64,000 bases of DNA from Bacillota bacterium (GTDB lineage Bacteria > Bacillota > Clostridia > Lachnospirales > Lachnospiraceae). The first letter of the stretch is position 1; every line of letters starts with the position of its first letter. Made by a program: the position numbers and the translations under genes. Under the pieces are notes generated by a model that worked only from the letters and a program-made list of their open reading frames with translations, ran no database searches and was not told the origin of the DNA. Shown in pieces: positions 44,887 through 53,508 of this stretch. The DNA lies in the NCBI GenBank assembly GCA_023439125.1, contig JAEXOU010000003.1, forward strand, positions 21,717-85,716. The letters are read 5' to 3'.

Positions 44887-45720
44887 TTATCTGATTTGAG
44901 AAGGAGAAACTCCGAATTTTTTCTTGAATGCCTTACTGAAATGATAAACATCATCATAGCCTACTTTTGAGGCGATTTCCTTAATACTGCCTTGAAAACC
45001 ACTTTTTAAGAGTTCCATTGCGTGATCTAGGCGAATATTAATTAAATGTCGAATTGGTGCATCACCGGTTTCAGACTTAAAGATCTTTGAAATATAAAAA
45101 GGGCTAAGATACATATTTTCTGCAATTTGGTCCAGTGATATTTTTTCATTATAATGTTCTTCAAGATAGTTTACAATTTGATCTACGATATACTTCTTAT
45201 TGGTAGAATCAAAGGAATATCCAGTTGAAATCGTAACAGGGTTTGTCTGATCACGTATGATTAGAAGTATCATTTGGACCAAATAAGACTTTAGCATATA
45301 ATAGCGGCCTTCCTCACATACAGAGTATTCTGCAGCAATTGCCATGCAAAGCTTAAAGAGCTTTTGACGTAAGTCTCCAGTAGTATGATAAACAGGGTTA
45401 TTATCTTTTAAATACATAAAGTTCGCAGGACAATTTTTCATCTTAATATCTGTAAATCCAACAAAAAACTCTGTTGTAGGAGTAGATGGAGAGGAAAAAA
45501 TGAATTGATGTTTAACCCCTGGATTAATAATCAATACATCGCCTTCTTTTACATCATAAATAATATCATCTATTTTATACTTACCAACACCGGATAGTAC
45601 AAAAGCCATCTCGATATTATCATGGCTATGATATTTTTCTTTATATTTATTTCTCGTACCTTTCCAAGTAAAAAGAAAGGTAGGATCAATCTCTGTTACC
45701 TGATTATTTTCAAAATCCAT
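44887..45720 (-). CDS. AraC family regulator with cupin sensor
   Basis: 277 residues. N-terminal cupin: KYHSHDNIEMAFVLSGVGKY and GDVLIINPGVKHQF; C-terminal AraC helices from about residue 175 with ISLDQIAENMYLSPFYISKI and IKEIASKVGYDDVYHFSKAF. The type controls carbohydrate or peptide transport. Divergent from the heterodimeric ABC exporter across 270 bases, which suggests it controls that pair. Confidence 0.92.
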   Translation of the reverse strand: MDFENNQVTEIDPTFLFTWKGTRNKYKEKYHSHDNIEMAFVLSGVGKYKIDDIIYDVKEGDVLIINPGVKHQFIFSSPSTPTTEFFVGFTDIKMKNCPANFMYLKDNNPVYHTTGDLRQKLFKLCMAIAAEYSVCEEGRYYMLKSYLVQMILLIIRDQTNPVTISTGYSFDSTNKKYIVDQIVNYLEEHYNEKISLDQIAENMYLSPFYISKIFKSETGDAPIRHLINIRLDHAMELLKSGFQGSIKEIASKVGYDDVYHFSKAFKKKFGVSPSQIR

Positions 45721-45992
45721 TCTATGTTAACTCCTTATTCTATGTAATCATGGTGGTTTTGCTTTTTTAGCTGTTTTAGCTCATATTTATGTTCTTTTTG
45801 CACGTTAATCTTATTTTATCTTTTTTACTCTCAATTGTAAAACGTATCTTTTCACTTTTTTAAAGATTTCACAAAAACATACATCAATGTCGCAAGATTT
45901 TACATTTCATTATTTTATATTAAAACTATAATATTGATTAATGTGGGTAATAATCAGCCGCCGAAAGAAGATTACGAAGGGGAGAATATACT

Positions 45993-47744
45993 ATGACACC
46001 AATGAAATGGTTTTTTTCATTTTTGAAAAAATACCGAAAATTTATGCTGATTGGATTGTTTCTGACCATGATTGTATCTGTATTATCAATTGTCAATCCA
46101 TATGTATCAGGTGAGATTGTTGATAAAGTAATTCGTGGAGGAGACCAATCACTATTGTTACCACTACTTGGATGCTTACTTGGTACAACAATAGCAATCA
46201 GTATCATCCGATACTTATTTCAATTCTTATTTGAAACTGCGTCTCAGGGTGTTCTATATGATATGCGAGATAAAGTGTATCGTAAATTATTAGAAGAAGA
46301 CTTTGCATTTTACAATAAGAAGAGAACCGGTGATTTGATGAGTCGCCAAACGGGAGATATGGATGCAATTCGACATTTTGTTGCTTATGTAATTTACATG
46401 GTATGTCAGAATGTTCTTATGTTTGTATTTGCACTCATTATGATTTTTACGGTAAATGTAAAACTTGCATTATGTATGGTAATCGTTTTACCATTCACTG
46501 CTCTAACTACAATTTTACAGTCAAAGGAAGTACATCCTGCTTTTAAGAGAACGCGTGACTGTTTTTCTTCCCTTAATGCACTTGTACAAGAGAATGTCAG
46601 TGGTAATCGAGTTGTGAAAGCTTTTGCAAAAGAGGATTATGAGATTCAAAAGTTTGAGGAGGAAAATAATAAATTCCGTTCTGCACAAGTTTCAGCTTCT
46701 AGGGTATGGATGAAATATGTTCCGATTTTTGAAGTATTATCTTACGTGCTGACGATAATTTTAATTCTATATGGCGGCTCTATGGTAATTCATGAAGAAA
46801 TAACTTTAGGACAGCTTGTCGTAGTCAATGGATACTTATGGATGCTGAATGTCCCTTTACGTATGGCAGGTTGGCTTGTGAATGACATTAGTAATTTTAT
46901 TACGTCAGTTGACAAAGTTTATAAAACCTATGTGGAAGAACCAACGATTAAAACACCGATGGTAGCCGCAGTTCGGGATCATATTAAGGGTGGAGTAGAA
47001 TTCAAACAAGTATCTTATCGTGCGGATGATGAAGATATTGTTATGGATATCAACTTTAAGGTAGAACCAGGACAGACCGTTGGAATTATTGGTTCTACAG
47101 GTTCCGGTAAATCAACGATTATGAATTTACTTTGTCGTTTTTATGATACAACGTCCGGCGACGTTCTTGTGGACGGAGTCAATGTGAAAGATATCGATTT
47201 GTATTATCTTCGAGATAATATTGGTATGGCAATGCAGGATGTATTTCTTTTTTCAGATACAATTGAAGGGAATATAGCATATGGAAGGCCAGAAAGTACA
47301 TTTGATGAGGTGAAGAAAGCTGCGATTATGGCGGATGCAGATGAATTTATCATGGCATTACCAGAGGGGTATGACACAATCGTTGGCGAGCGTGGAGTTG
47401 GACTATCTGGCGGGCAGAAGCAGAGAATTTCGCTTGCTCGTGCATTGATAAAAGACCCGTCCATCTTGATTTTGGATGATACTACTTCAGCTGTTGATAT
47501 GGAGACTGAAAGTTTTATCCAAAAGCAGCTAAAAAGCATGAAAACATGCACTACATTTATTATTGCATATCGTATTTCTTCCATTAAGGATTCCGACTTA
47601 ATCTTAGTTTTGGACCATGGCAGAATTGTTGAACAGGGGACTCATGAACAACTAGTAGATGCAGGCGGTTATTATGCGAGTGCTTTTCGTAATCAATATG
47701 GTGAAATCCCCAAAACAATACTACTAAAGAAAGGGGGAAAATAG
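45993..47744 (+). CDS. ABC exporter half-transporter with degenerate ATPase site
   Basis: 583 residues: six membrane helices (type IV exporter) and an ATPase domain with Walker A GSTGSGKST, signature LSGGQ, Walker B LILDDTTSAVD and H-loop FIIAYRISS. The catalytic Glu after Walker B is Asp496 and the switch His is Tyr526, marks of the non-hydrolysing site in heterodimers such as TM287/288 or BmrCD. Partner encoded two bases downstream. Substrate may be drugs, lipids or peptides. Confidence 0.93.
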   Translation: MTPMKWFFSFLKKYRKFMLIGLFLTMIVSVLSIVNPYVSGEIVDKVIRGGDQSLLLPLLGCLLGTTIAISIIRYLFQFLFETASQGVLYDMRDKVYRKLLEEDFAFYNKKRTGDLMSRQTGDMDAIRHFVAYVIYMVCQNVLMFVFALIMIFTVNVKLALCMVIVLPFTALTTILQSKEVHPAFKRTRDCFSSLNALVQENVSGNRVVKAFAKEDYEIQKFEEENNKFRSAQVSASRVWMKYVPIFEVLSYVLTIILILYGGSMVIHEEITLGQLVVVNGYLWMLNVPLRMAGWLVNDISNFITSVDKVYKTYVEEPTIKTPMVAAVRDHIKGGVEFKQVSYRADDEDIVMDINFKVEPGQTVGIIGSTGSGKSTIMNLLCRFYDTTSGDVLVDGVNVKDIDLYYLRDNIGMAMQDVFLFSDTIEGNIAYGRPESTFDEVKKAAIMADADEFIMALPEGYDTIVGERGVGLSGGQKQRISLARALIKDPSILILDDTTSAVDMETESFIQKQLKSMKTCTTFIIAYRISSIKDSDLILVLDHGRIVEQGTHEQLVDAGGYYASAFRNQYGEIPKTILLKKGGK

Positions 47745-47746
47745 CT

Positions 47747-49537
47747 ATGGCACGTAATCGATACGATGTGGATGAAGTTTTAGAAGATAGTTTTGATACC
47801 AAACAGTTAAAACGATTGGCAGCTTACATAAAACCATATTGGGGCAAGATGGTAGGAGTTATCCTTGTTATGTTATTATCATCGGCATCGACAATGTTAG
47901 TACCAATCTTTATTAGTAAGGTCATGGATTTTTGTATACCAGATAAGGACATGAAAACAATTATTATTTATAGTGTTATAACCTTATTGATTGCATTATT
48001 TTCTGCAATTGCCCTTCGAATTAGGATAAAGACAATGAGCGTGATTGGACAGAATATTGTACATGATATTCGCTCTGATATATTTGTACATTTACAGGAA
48101 CTACCTTTTTCTTATTATGATGACCGCCCACATGGAAAAATTCAGGTGAGAGTTGTAAATTATGTAAATAGCTTAAGTGATTTATTGAGTAATGGTATTG
48201 TCAATACCATTACGGATTTATGTAATTTAATTTTTATATTGTTATTTATGCTCTTTTTGGATGTGAAGTTAACGCTGATTTGTATGTGCGGTTTACCGAT
48301 ACTTGCAGTTGTTATTGTTTTTATCAAGAAGAGACAGCGTCGCTCATGGCAGATTCAAAGTAACAAGCAGTCTAATTTAAATGCCTATATCGCAGAGAGT
48401 ATTAATGGAATACGAGTAACTCAGTCGTTTGTACGAGAAAAAGAAAATACGGGAATTTTTAATCAGCTCAGTAAAAGCTATCGTAAAGCATGGATGAAAG
48501 CAGTAATGTATAACTTTATTATGTGGCCAAGCGTTGATATTATTTCGACAGCTACCACATGTGTTATATGCATACTTGGAGTACGTTGGATTTTAAGCCC
48601 CGATGCTACCTTAACCGTTGGTGTATTGATTGCATTTACCTCATATATTAGTCGTTTTTGGGCTCCAATTAATACACTCGCTGGTTTTTATAATTCTTTA
48701 TTAACTGCAATTTCTTATCTGGAGCGTATTTTTGAAACAATTGATGAAGAAGTAAACGTAAAGGATGAACCAGATGCTATTTTAATGCCTGAAGTAAAGG
48801 GAGAAGTAGAATTTAAGGATGTGACGTTTAGTTATGAAGACGGGCAGATCATTTTAAATCGAATCAACTTTAAAGTAAATCAAGGAGAAACATATGCAAT
48901 TGTAGGTCCAACGGGAGCAGGAAAGACAACGATTGTGAATTTGATTAGTCGATTTTATAATGTAGATTCTGGACAGATTCTAATTGACGGAATCGACATA
49001 TCAAAAGTAACTTTGAAGTCATTGCGAACTCAGATGGGTGTTATGATGCAGGACAGCTTTATCTTTAGTGGTACGATTATGGACAATATTCGTTATGGAA
49101 ATATGCAGGCAACAGATGAAGATGTTGTTAATGCCGCAAAAACGGTATGTGCTCATGAGTTTATCATGGCAATGGAGGACGGATATCATACACAGGTCAA
49201 TGAACGTGGAAGCAGACTTTCTGCTGGTCAACGTCAGTTAATCTCATTTGCTAGAGCTCTTCTTGCAAATCCTAAGATCTTGATTTTGGATGAAGCAACA
49301 TCGAGTATTGATACAGAGACTGAAATCTTGTTGCAGAAAGGTTTAAGCAGACTACTTGTAGGAAGGACATCATTCATTATTGCGCATCGTCTCTCAACGA
49401 TAAAAAATGCTGATTGCATTATGTATGTGGATCACGGTTGCATTGAAGAACAAGGAAATCATGATCAGTTAATGCAAGTAAAGGGAGAATATTATAATCT
49501 TTATATGTCACAATTTGATTTCTTGAAAGAGGCATAA
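47747..49537 (+). CDS. ABC exporter half-transporter, catalytically complete partner
   Basis: 596 residues with six membrane helices and an ATPase domain with Walker A GPTGAGKTT, Walker B LILDEATSSID and H-loop FIIAHRLST intact. Its signature is LSAGQ rather than LSGGQ, and this is the motif that faces the degenerate Walker B of its partner, so the two sites are complementary: one active, one structural. It begins two bases after the partner's stop. Confidence 0.94.
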   Translation: MARNRYDVDEVLEDSFDTKQLKRLAAYIKPYWGKMVGVILVMLLSSASTMLVPIFISKVMDFCIPDKDMKTIIIYSVITLLIALFSAIALRIRIKTMSVIGQNIVHDIRSDIFVHLQELPFSYYDDRPHGKIQVRVVNYVNSLSDLLSNGIVNTITDLCNLIFILLFMLFLDVKLTLICMCGLPILAVVIVFIKKRQRRSWQIQSNKQSNLNAYIAESINGIRVTQSFVREKENTGIFNQLSKSYRKAWMKAVMYNFIMWPSVDIISTATTCVICILGVRWILSPDATLTVGVLIAFTSYISRFWAPINTLAGFYNSLLTAISYLERIFETIDEEVNVKDEPDAILMPEVKGEVEFKDVTFSYEDGQIILNRINFKVNQGETYAIVGPTGAGKTTIVNLISRFYNVDSGQILIDGIDISKVTLKSLRTQMGVMMQDSFIFSGTIMDNIRYGNMQATDEDVVNAAKTVCAHEFIMAMEDGYHTQVNERGSRLSAGQRQLISFARALLANPKILILDEATSSIDTETEILLQKGLSRLLVGRTSFIIAHRLSTIKNADCIMYVDHGCIEEQGNHDQLMQVKGEYYNLYMSQFDFLKEA

Positions 49538-49620
49538 TTATCACAAGTATATGCTTGGTTCTTTCAAGCATGGACCAATAACGCTTATCTTCTATTAATA
49601 TAAATACCAATCACAAAGAT

Positions 49621-49672
49621 ACATGAGGGCTGTTACATTATCGATTAATGTGCAGCCCTCATGTAGTTTTTA
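49621..49672 (+). terminator. Terminator after ABC exporter pair
   Basis: ACATGAGGGCTG pairs perfectly with CAGCCCTCATGT; a T-rich tail follows. Confidence 0.85.
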
Positions 49673-49790
49673 GGTAGATGTAAATTGATTTTTCACCCCA
49701 TTTTATGTCATGTAAATCAAGAATGCAAGGTTATAATAAAGTTCCAATGTGGTAGATGTAACAAATTGTAGTAAAATCTTACAAAAGAGC

Positions 49791-49820
49791 TTGACAAATA
49801 TAAAAAAAAACCGTTATAAT
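49791..49820 (+). promoter_or_regulatory. Promoter upstream of tandem c-di-GMP riboswitches
   Basis: TTGACA (49791-49796), an 18-base spacer and TATAAT (49815-49820). Transcription should begin just before riboswitch 1. Confidence 0.8.
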
Positions 49821-49832
49821 GAATATAACAAT

Positions 49833-49922
49833 TTAAGAACTGGCAAACTCATAGAAATATGAGGACGCAAAGTTTGAAGTCTAAGAAAACTGTTTGTTAG
49901 TTTTTATGACCGTTCAGCTGCA
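49833..49922 (+). ncRNA. c-di-GMP-I (GEMM) riboswitch 1
   Basis: Matches the GEMM-I core: GGCAAAC, a P2 hairpin with GAAA loop (CTCATAGAAATATGAG), the invariant GGACGCAAAG, then AGTCTA, a second stem-loop and the 3' side ACCGTTCAGCTGC. A T-tailed terminator directly follows, so it acts at the level of transcription. The ligand is cyclic di-GMP. Confidence 0.9.
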
Positions 49923-49952
49923 AAGTAATATAATACTTTGGAGCTTTTTTTA
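49917..49952 (+). terminator. Expression-platform terminator of riboswitch 1
   Basis: AGCTGCAAAGTA pairs with TACTTTGGAGCT (one mismatch), then TTTTTTT. The 5' arm shares AGCTGC with the end of the aptamer, so aptamer and terminator compete. Confidence 0.85.
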
Positions 49953-50143
49953 TTTCATAGGAAAGTTCTTTGAACTTCCCTATGAAATAAAAAAGGCGTC
50001 CAAAGGGAAGTACGCAATGATGCACACAAGCGCGATAGGAAGATGTCGCTTACGCGACCGCGCTTGGCGCGAGTGTTTTGCAAGCAAAACACTTTCTTAT
50101 TTAATCGGAAATCCTTCTGAATTTCCTATTAAATAAGAAAAGC
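49953..50143. repeat. Structured intergenic repeat family A, copy A1
   Basis: Hairpin (arms ATTTCATAGG/CCTATGAAAT), then GCGTCCAAAGGGAAGTACGC, a 77-base core (50019-50095) of nested stems, the palindrome GTGTTTTGCAAGCAAAACAC and a closing hairpin with loop GGAAATCCTTCTGAATTTCC. It sits between the two riboswitches. The core has two differences from the copy at 60182-60258. Confidence 0.85.
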
Positions 50144-50204
50144 GAAATTATGAGTATTAGGAATATGTTAAAGGAGGGTTAGCATTACAATCGAAAATGG
50201 TTGA

Positions 50205-50288
50205 TTGGCAAACTTACAGAAATGTAAGGACGCAAAGTTTGAAGTCTACGAAAACAGTTATGCTATGTTTTTATGACCGTTCAGCTGC
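50205..50288 (+). ncRNA. c-di-GMP-I (GEMM) riboswitch 2
   Basis: Same core as riboswitch 1: GGCAAAC, P2 hairpin with GAAA loop (CTTACAGAAATGTAAG), GGACGCAAAG, AGTCTACG and the 3' ACCGTTCAGCTGC. A terminator follows at 50283. It lies 150 bases before the FTP-domain gene. The P2 stem differs from copy 1 by compensating changes, which supports the fold. Confidence 0.9.
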
Positions 50289-50322
50289 AAAGTGATATTT
50301 TACTTTGTAGCTTTTTTTATTG
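50283..50322 (+). terminator. Expression-platform terminator of riboswitch 2
   Basis: AGCTGCAAAGT pairs with ACTTTGTAGCT (one G-T), then TTTTTTT. Confidence 0.85.
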
Positions 50323-50327
50323 AATCG

Positions 50328-50400
50328 AAAAGTTAATTAAACTTCCCGATTCAACAAAATAAGCGTCCAAAAGGAAGTACGCAATGATGTACACATACGA
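50328..50400. repeat. Truncated copy of repeat family A (A3)
   Basis: A hairpin with arms TTGAATCG/CGATTCAA, then GCGTCCAAAAGGAAGTACGC followed by AATGATGTACACA; the GC-rich core of the full copies is missing. Confidence 0.7.
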
Positions 50401-50408
50401 ATTTTGTG

Positions 50409-50436
50409 AAGGTAGAAGGTAGAAGGTAGAAGGAGG
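50409..50436 (+). repeat. Tandem heptamer repeat at the ribosome site
   Basis: AAGGTAG occurs three times (50409, 50416, 50423) followed by AAGGAGG (50430-50436), the ribosome site of the FTP gene 5 bases before its ATG. Slippage could alter leader length; the reading frame is not affected. Confidence 0.75.
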
Positions 50437-50441
50437 ATCTT

Positions 50442-51377
50442 ATGGAGATTGTATTTATTGTATTTATTGTTGTGGTAGCTGTTTTAGGTTTTGCTATAAA
50501 GCAAAATGCATTTGGAAAATTTGCATTCATTACTAAGATGCCTGTTGATGTTCAGGTAGTAACTCATAACGTTGAAGAAAAAAAATCGAGGAATGAGAAA
50601 CAGATGACAGACAGAGCTGTCGCATTTACTAGTTCTATTAATAGTTATAGTAATTCTAATACTGGTATCATTGAGGCAGATTATGATTCAACAAGAACTA
50701 ATACTACGATTCTTAACGAAGAGAACACATATAATGTTGAGTCATATATGGATGAGAAAATGATTCATGATAATAGTATAAAAGATCTAGAAAACATGAA
50801 TAAAGCAGAACATAATTCACTTTTTATCCAATATGATCAGAAGAAGCAATTTGTTACTTCGATTCATGGTAAGTTTAGCAATATCGTTGTTGAGACTGCT
50901 GAAGATGCTTTACATTCTCTTTATAGTGTCAAAACTTTACTAGGATTAGAAGATCCAAGCGCTCAATTAAATCTTGAAGTGGAAAACGAAGATACATCTG
51001 GCAAGACTTTTACTTTCAAACAATATTATGAAAGTATTGAGGTTCTTGGTTATAAGGTTACAGTTTCGGTAGATCATAATGGAAAGACTTGCTCACTACA
51101 GTCATGTATCATCGATAACAAACTTATGAATAAATCAGTGCCAACAACTACACCAAGACTTTCTTCAAGTGAAATTCATCAGTTAGTTCAGGAACTGTAT
51201 CCAGATGCCAACAGAATTTCTTCTTCTTTAATTATCTATTCTGAGCATTCCTACACAGAACCAGTATTAGCTTATTACTGCTACATAAGGAATAGTATGG
51301 ATAGGAACATGAGAAATGTTGCTGTCCTGGATGCAAACTCTGGAAAAATTATTTATGAGGATTCCACGAGCTTTTAG
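50442..51377 (+). CDS. Membrane-anchored FTP/PepSY (thermolysin propeptide-like) protein without protease
   Basis: 311 residues. An N-terminal anchor helix (MEIVFIVFIVVVAVLGFAI) and a Ser/Asn-rich stretch lead to a domain at about 140-230 matching the fungalysin/thermolysin propeptide (FTP): AEDALHSLYSVKTLLGL, FKQYYESIEVLGYKVTVSVD. A PepSY-like part follows to the C-terminus (VLDANSGKIIYED). No HExxH or other protease motif is present. Free propeptides inhibit or help fold M4 proteases; here one is placed under two c-di-GMP riboswitches. Confidence 0.8.
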   Translation: MEIVFIVFIVVVAVLGFAIKQNAFGKFAFITKMPVDVQVVTHNVEEKKSRNEKQMTDRAVAFTSSINSYSNSNTGIIEADYDSTRTNTTILNEENTYNVESYMDEKMIHDNSIKDLENMNKAEHNSLFIQYDQKKQFVTSIHGKFSNIVVETAEDALHSLYSVKTLLGLEDPSAQLNLEVENEDTSGKTFTFKQYYESIEVLGYKVTVSVDHNGKTCSLQSCIIDNKLMNKSVPTTTPRLSSSEIHQLVQELYPDANRISSSLIIYSEHSYTEPVLAYYCYIRNSMDRNMRNVAVLDANSGKIIYEDSTSF

Positions 51378-51385
51378 TCTATAAG

Positions 51386-51520
51386 GATTAGGTGTCAAAA
51401 GTGCTTTGAAAGGCCTGACGTCATTTTGCACTAGAAATGTTATGAGTATGTGATAACAAAACATAATTTATCCGCAACACGCTTTCGCTTGAATGAAGTT
51501 CGTAACGGTATGTAAGGGCC
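51386..51520 (+). repeat. Intergenic repeat family B, copy B1
   Basis: About 135 bases shared in order with 61216-61351, e.g. CGCAACACGCTTTCGCTTGA, GACGTCATTTT and GTAAGGGCC. No coding capacity seen. Lies between two genes probably in one transcript. Confidence 0.8.
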
Positions 51521-51543
51521 TATAATTATAAATGGAGGATTGA

Positions 51544-53052
51544 ATGAAAGGTGCAAATTTGATAAAACGTTTTTTATGTGTGATACTAATAATTATGATG
51601 GCTTTACCGTCAACAGCGGTGTATGCAGCAGATACTACAGTAAAGGATAAGACTGTTACGTATTCAAAGACAAAAAATAGCTATGAGATACAGCGTACAG
51701 TTGATCATACATCAACAGAAAAACTATCAGCAATGTTAAAGCTTACAATTGATAACCAATATATCCTATCGTATTCAACAACGGGAAAGAGTTTCACTGA
51801 TGTTAATATTTCCGATATTGCTCGTGAACAGTTAGCAATTGATACAACAGCAATCATGCAATTATATGATATCAAAGTATATGATCAAATGTGTATTATT
51901 ACAGGTTATTACCAAAAAGACGTCTCTGATGTCAAATCATTTTTTTGCCTTAATACAACTGATTTTAAAAGTTATTCTTTGAGTAAACTCGAAAATTTAC
52001 CGATGGCAAAGTCTTCTCCTGAAGTTTTTAAAATTGGTAAAAAATATGTTTGGTTTTCATCTTATAACTGTAGTATATTTAGGGCATTTCCAAAAGAAAA
52101 TCCTATGGATTTGTTAAAAAAATATGCAAGAGAAAAGGTTACTGAAACTAAGAAGCAGACAATAACCGAGTATTATGTGAAAGGTGAGTATTATGTTTCA
52201 AAAGATTTAAGTAGTTGGTCAAAGAAATATACACCAGAAATACTCGTTCTAAAACTTACTAGTAATAAAAATACAACGAATGAAACTGCTAATATAGAAC
52301 CTAATTCTTATGAGATTTATATGGAAAGCAGTGGTGATCGATTAGCAATTACGCAAACTACAGAGGATCAGAAATCGAAAGAGACGTTGGAAGATAATAT
52401 TATTGAAACTTCAATCTATACTACGAATGACTTTAAAAAATACAAAGAGATCGATTTAAAATCACTGGCTTATGATGCCAAATCATCTAAAGTTGATTAT
52501 CTTTATCACAATTATTATGTTTTCATACCAATGGAAGGTTATATTGGTATCATAAATCGAAAAATGAAATCTATGTTTAGCCAAATTACCTTTGGGATTG
52601 ATGTTTTAGATAAGAATAATAAAATTATTTATTCTGCTGCAATTGATGATAAAAAAATGGTAGAGTTGAATAATATGGTTTTTGTAAGAGCAATTGTAAA
52701 GAACAGTAAATTGGAAGGTATGTCAATACTATTTGAGCAGAAGTTTAATGAAACGAACCAGTTGTACACTATCAATAAGAAAGGAAAGAAGGTTTATAAC
52801 ACTTCAATCACAATGGATTCTGTTAAGACGTTTATACAGGATTACTCCAAAGGAGCTACTTTTTTATTAAAGGAAGATGACGGAACAAAATATTTGTATA
52901 TGTTAACTGATGGATTTGTAAAAAGTTTTCGTTTTAAATTGCCATCACAAGACATTTTTGATATTTCCATTTGTGGCAAGTATTTAATTTTAGATAGTAA
53001 AGACAATACATATCAAGTAAGTTTAGCGACTCTTTATAAAAAGATTAAATAG
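51544..53052 (+). CDS. Secreted protein, probable beta-propeller-like, unknown
   Basis: 502 residues. Signal peptide to about residue 30 (cleavage near VYAADTT), then repeating strand units of the form (T/S)xDFKxYxLxxL: TTDFKSYSLSKLE, SKDLSSWSKKYTPE, TNDFKKYKEIDLKS. Such BNR-like repeats suggest a propeller, but no catalytic site is seen and the family is not recognised. It follows the FTP gene by 166 bases without a terminator, so it is likely controlled by the same c-di-GMP riboswitches. RBS GGAGG. Confidence 0.65.
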   Translation: MKGANLIKRFLCVILIIMMALPSTAVYAADTTVKDKTVTYSKTKNSYEIQRTVDHTSTEKLSAMLKLTIDNQYILSYSTTGKSFTDVNISDIAREQLAIDTTAIMQLYDIKVYDQMCIITGYYQKDVSDVKSFFCLNTTDFKSYSLSKLENLPMAKSSPEVFKIGKKYVWFSSYNCSIFRAFPKENPMDLLKKYAREKVTETKKQTITEYYVKGEYYVSKDLSSWSKKYTPEILVLKLTSNKNTTNETANIEPNSYEIYMESSGDRLAITQTTEDQKSKETLEDNIIETSIYTTNDFKKYKEIDLKSLAYDAKSSKVDYLYHNYYVFIPMEGYIGIINRKMKSMFSQITFGIDVLDKNNKIIYSAAIDDKKMVELNNMVFVRAIVKNSKLEGMSILFEQKFNETNQLYTINKKGKKVYNTSITMDSVKTFIQDYSKGATFLLKEDDGTKYLYMLTDGFVKSFRFKLPSQDIFDISICGKYLILDSKDNTYQVSLATLYKKIK

Positions 53053-53108
53053 ATTTAAAGAATATTTCACTCCAAATTTGCCATACTGTTAGTGAGGAGT
53101 GATGAAAA

Positions 53109-53351
53109 ATGAAAAATGAAGATATGAAAGAAAAGAATGTTGTAAAGATTGATGACTATTATCAGGTGAATACAACGAATACACTTCGAATTGATTCAGA
53201 TAACAAATATAATGTAGATGACATTGATATTTGTAATTCAAGCTCTACAACTGACTGTACAGGTTTAATGTTTCGCCCACCACAGAATCAGTATGAGACA
53301 GAGTCTTATCACGATATTTACTCATTTGGACCACCTGATATCAAGCAGTGA
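53109..53351 (+). CDS. Small hypothetical protein, 80 residues
   Basis: Acidic, hydrophilic, no signal peptide or helix-rich region. It starts MKNEDMKEKNVVKIDDYYQV; the second half has two Cys (ICNSSSTTDCTG) and ends FGPPDIKQ. AGGAGTG lies upstream of its ATG. It follows the secreted protein by 57 bases and precedes a terminator, closing the riboswitch-controlled group. Possibly a small structural or peptide-precursor protein; no modification enzyme lies nearby. Confidence 0.55.
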   Translation: MKNEDMKEKNVVKIDDYYQVNTTNTLRIDSDNKYNVDDIDICNSSSTTDCTGLMFRPPQNQYETESYHDIYSFGPPDIKQ

Positions 53352-53373
53352 CAAGTTCATAATTAAACCTAAT

Positions 53374-53416
53374 ACCCCCATATAGAACTATCATTTCAAT
53401 GATTCTATATGGGGGT
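53374..53416 (+). terminator. Terminator
   Basis: ACCCCCATATAGAA pairs perfectly with TTCTATATGGGGGT, 20 bases after the 80-residue gene; the tail is only weakly T-rich. Confidence 0.75.
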
Positions 53417-53508
53417 TCCGTTCTTAGTGAGTTTATGATTGTTGTGGAAAATACCCAGTTTCATGTGATATACTAACGAATGAACAGTTATGATAAAAGG
53501 AGTGAAGT

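Noticed and set aside
49953..50400. CRISPR array
   Set aside because: The repeats are unequal, few, contain internal hairpins and have no regular spacers; no cas genes nearby.
50442..51377. Complete M4 metalloprotease
   Set aside because: Only the propeptide fold is present; no HExxH motif occurs in the protein.
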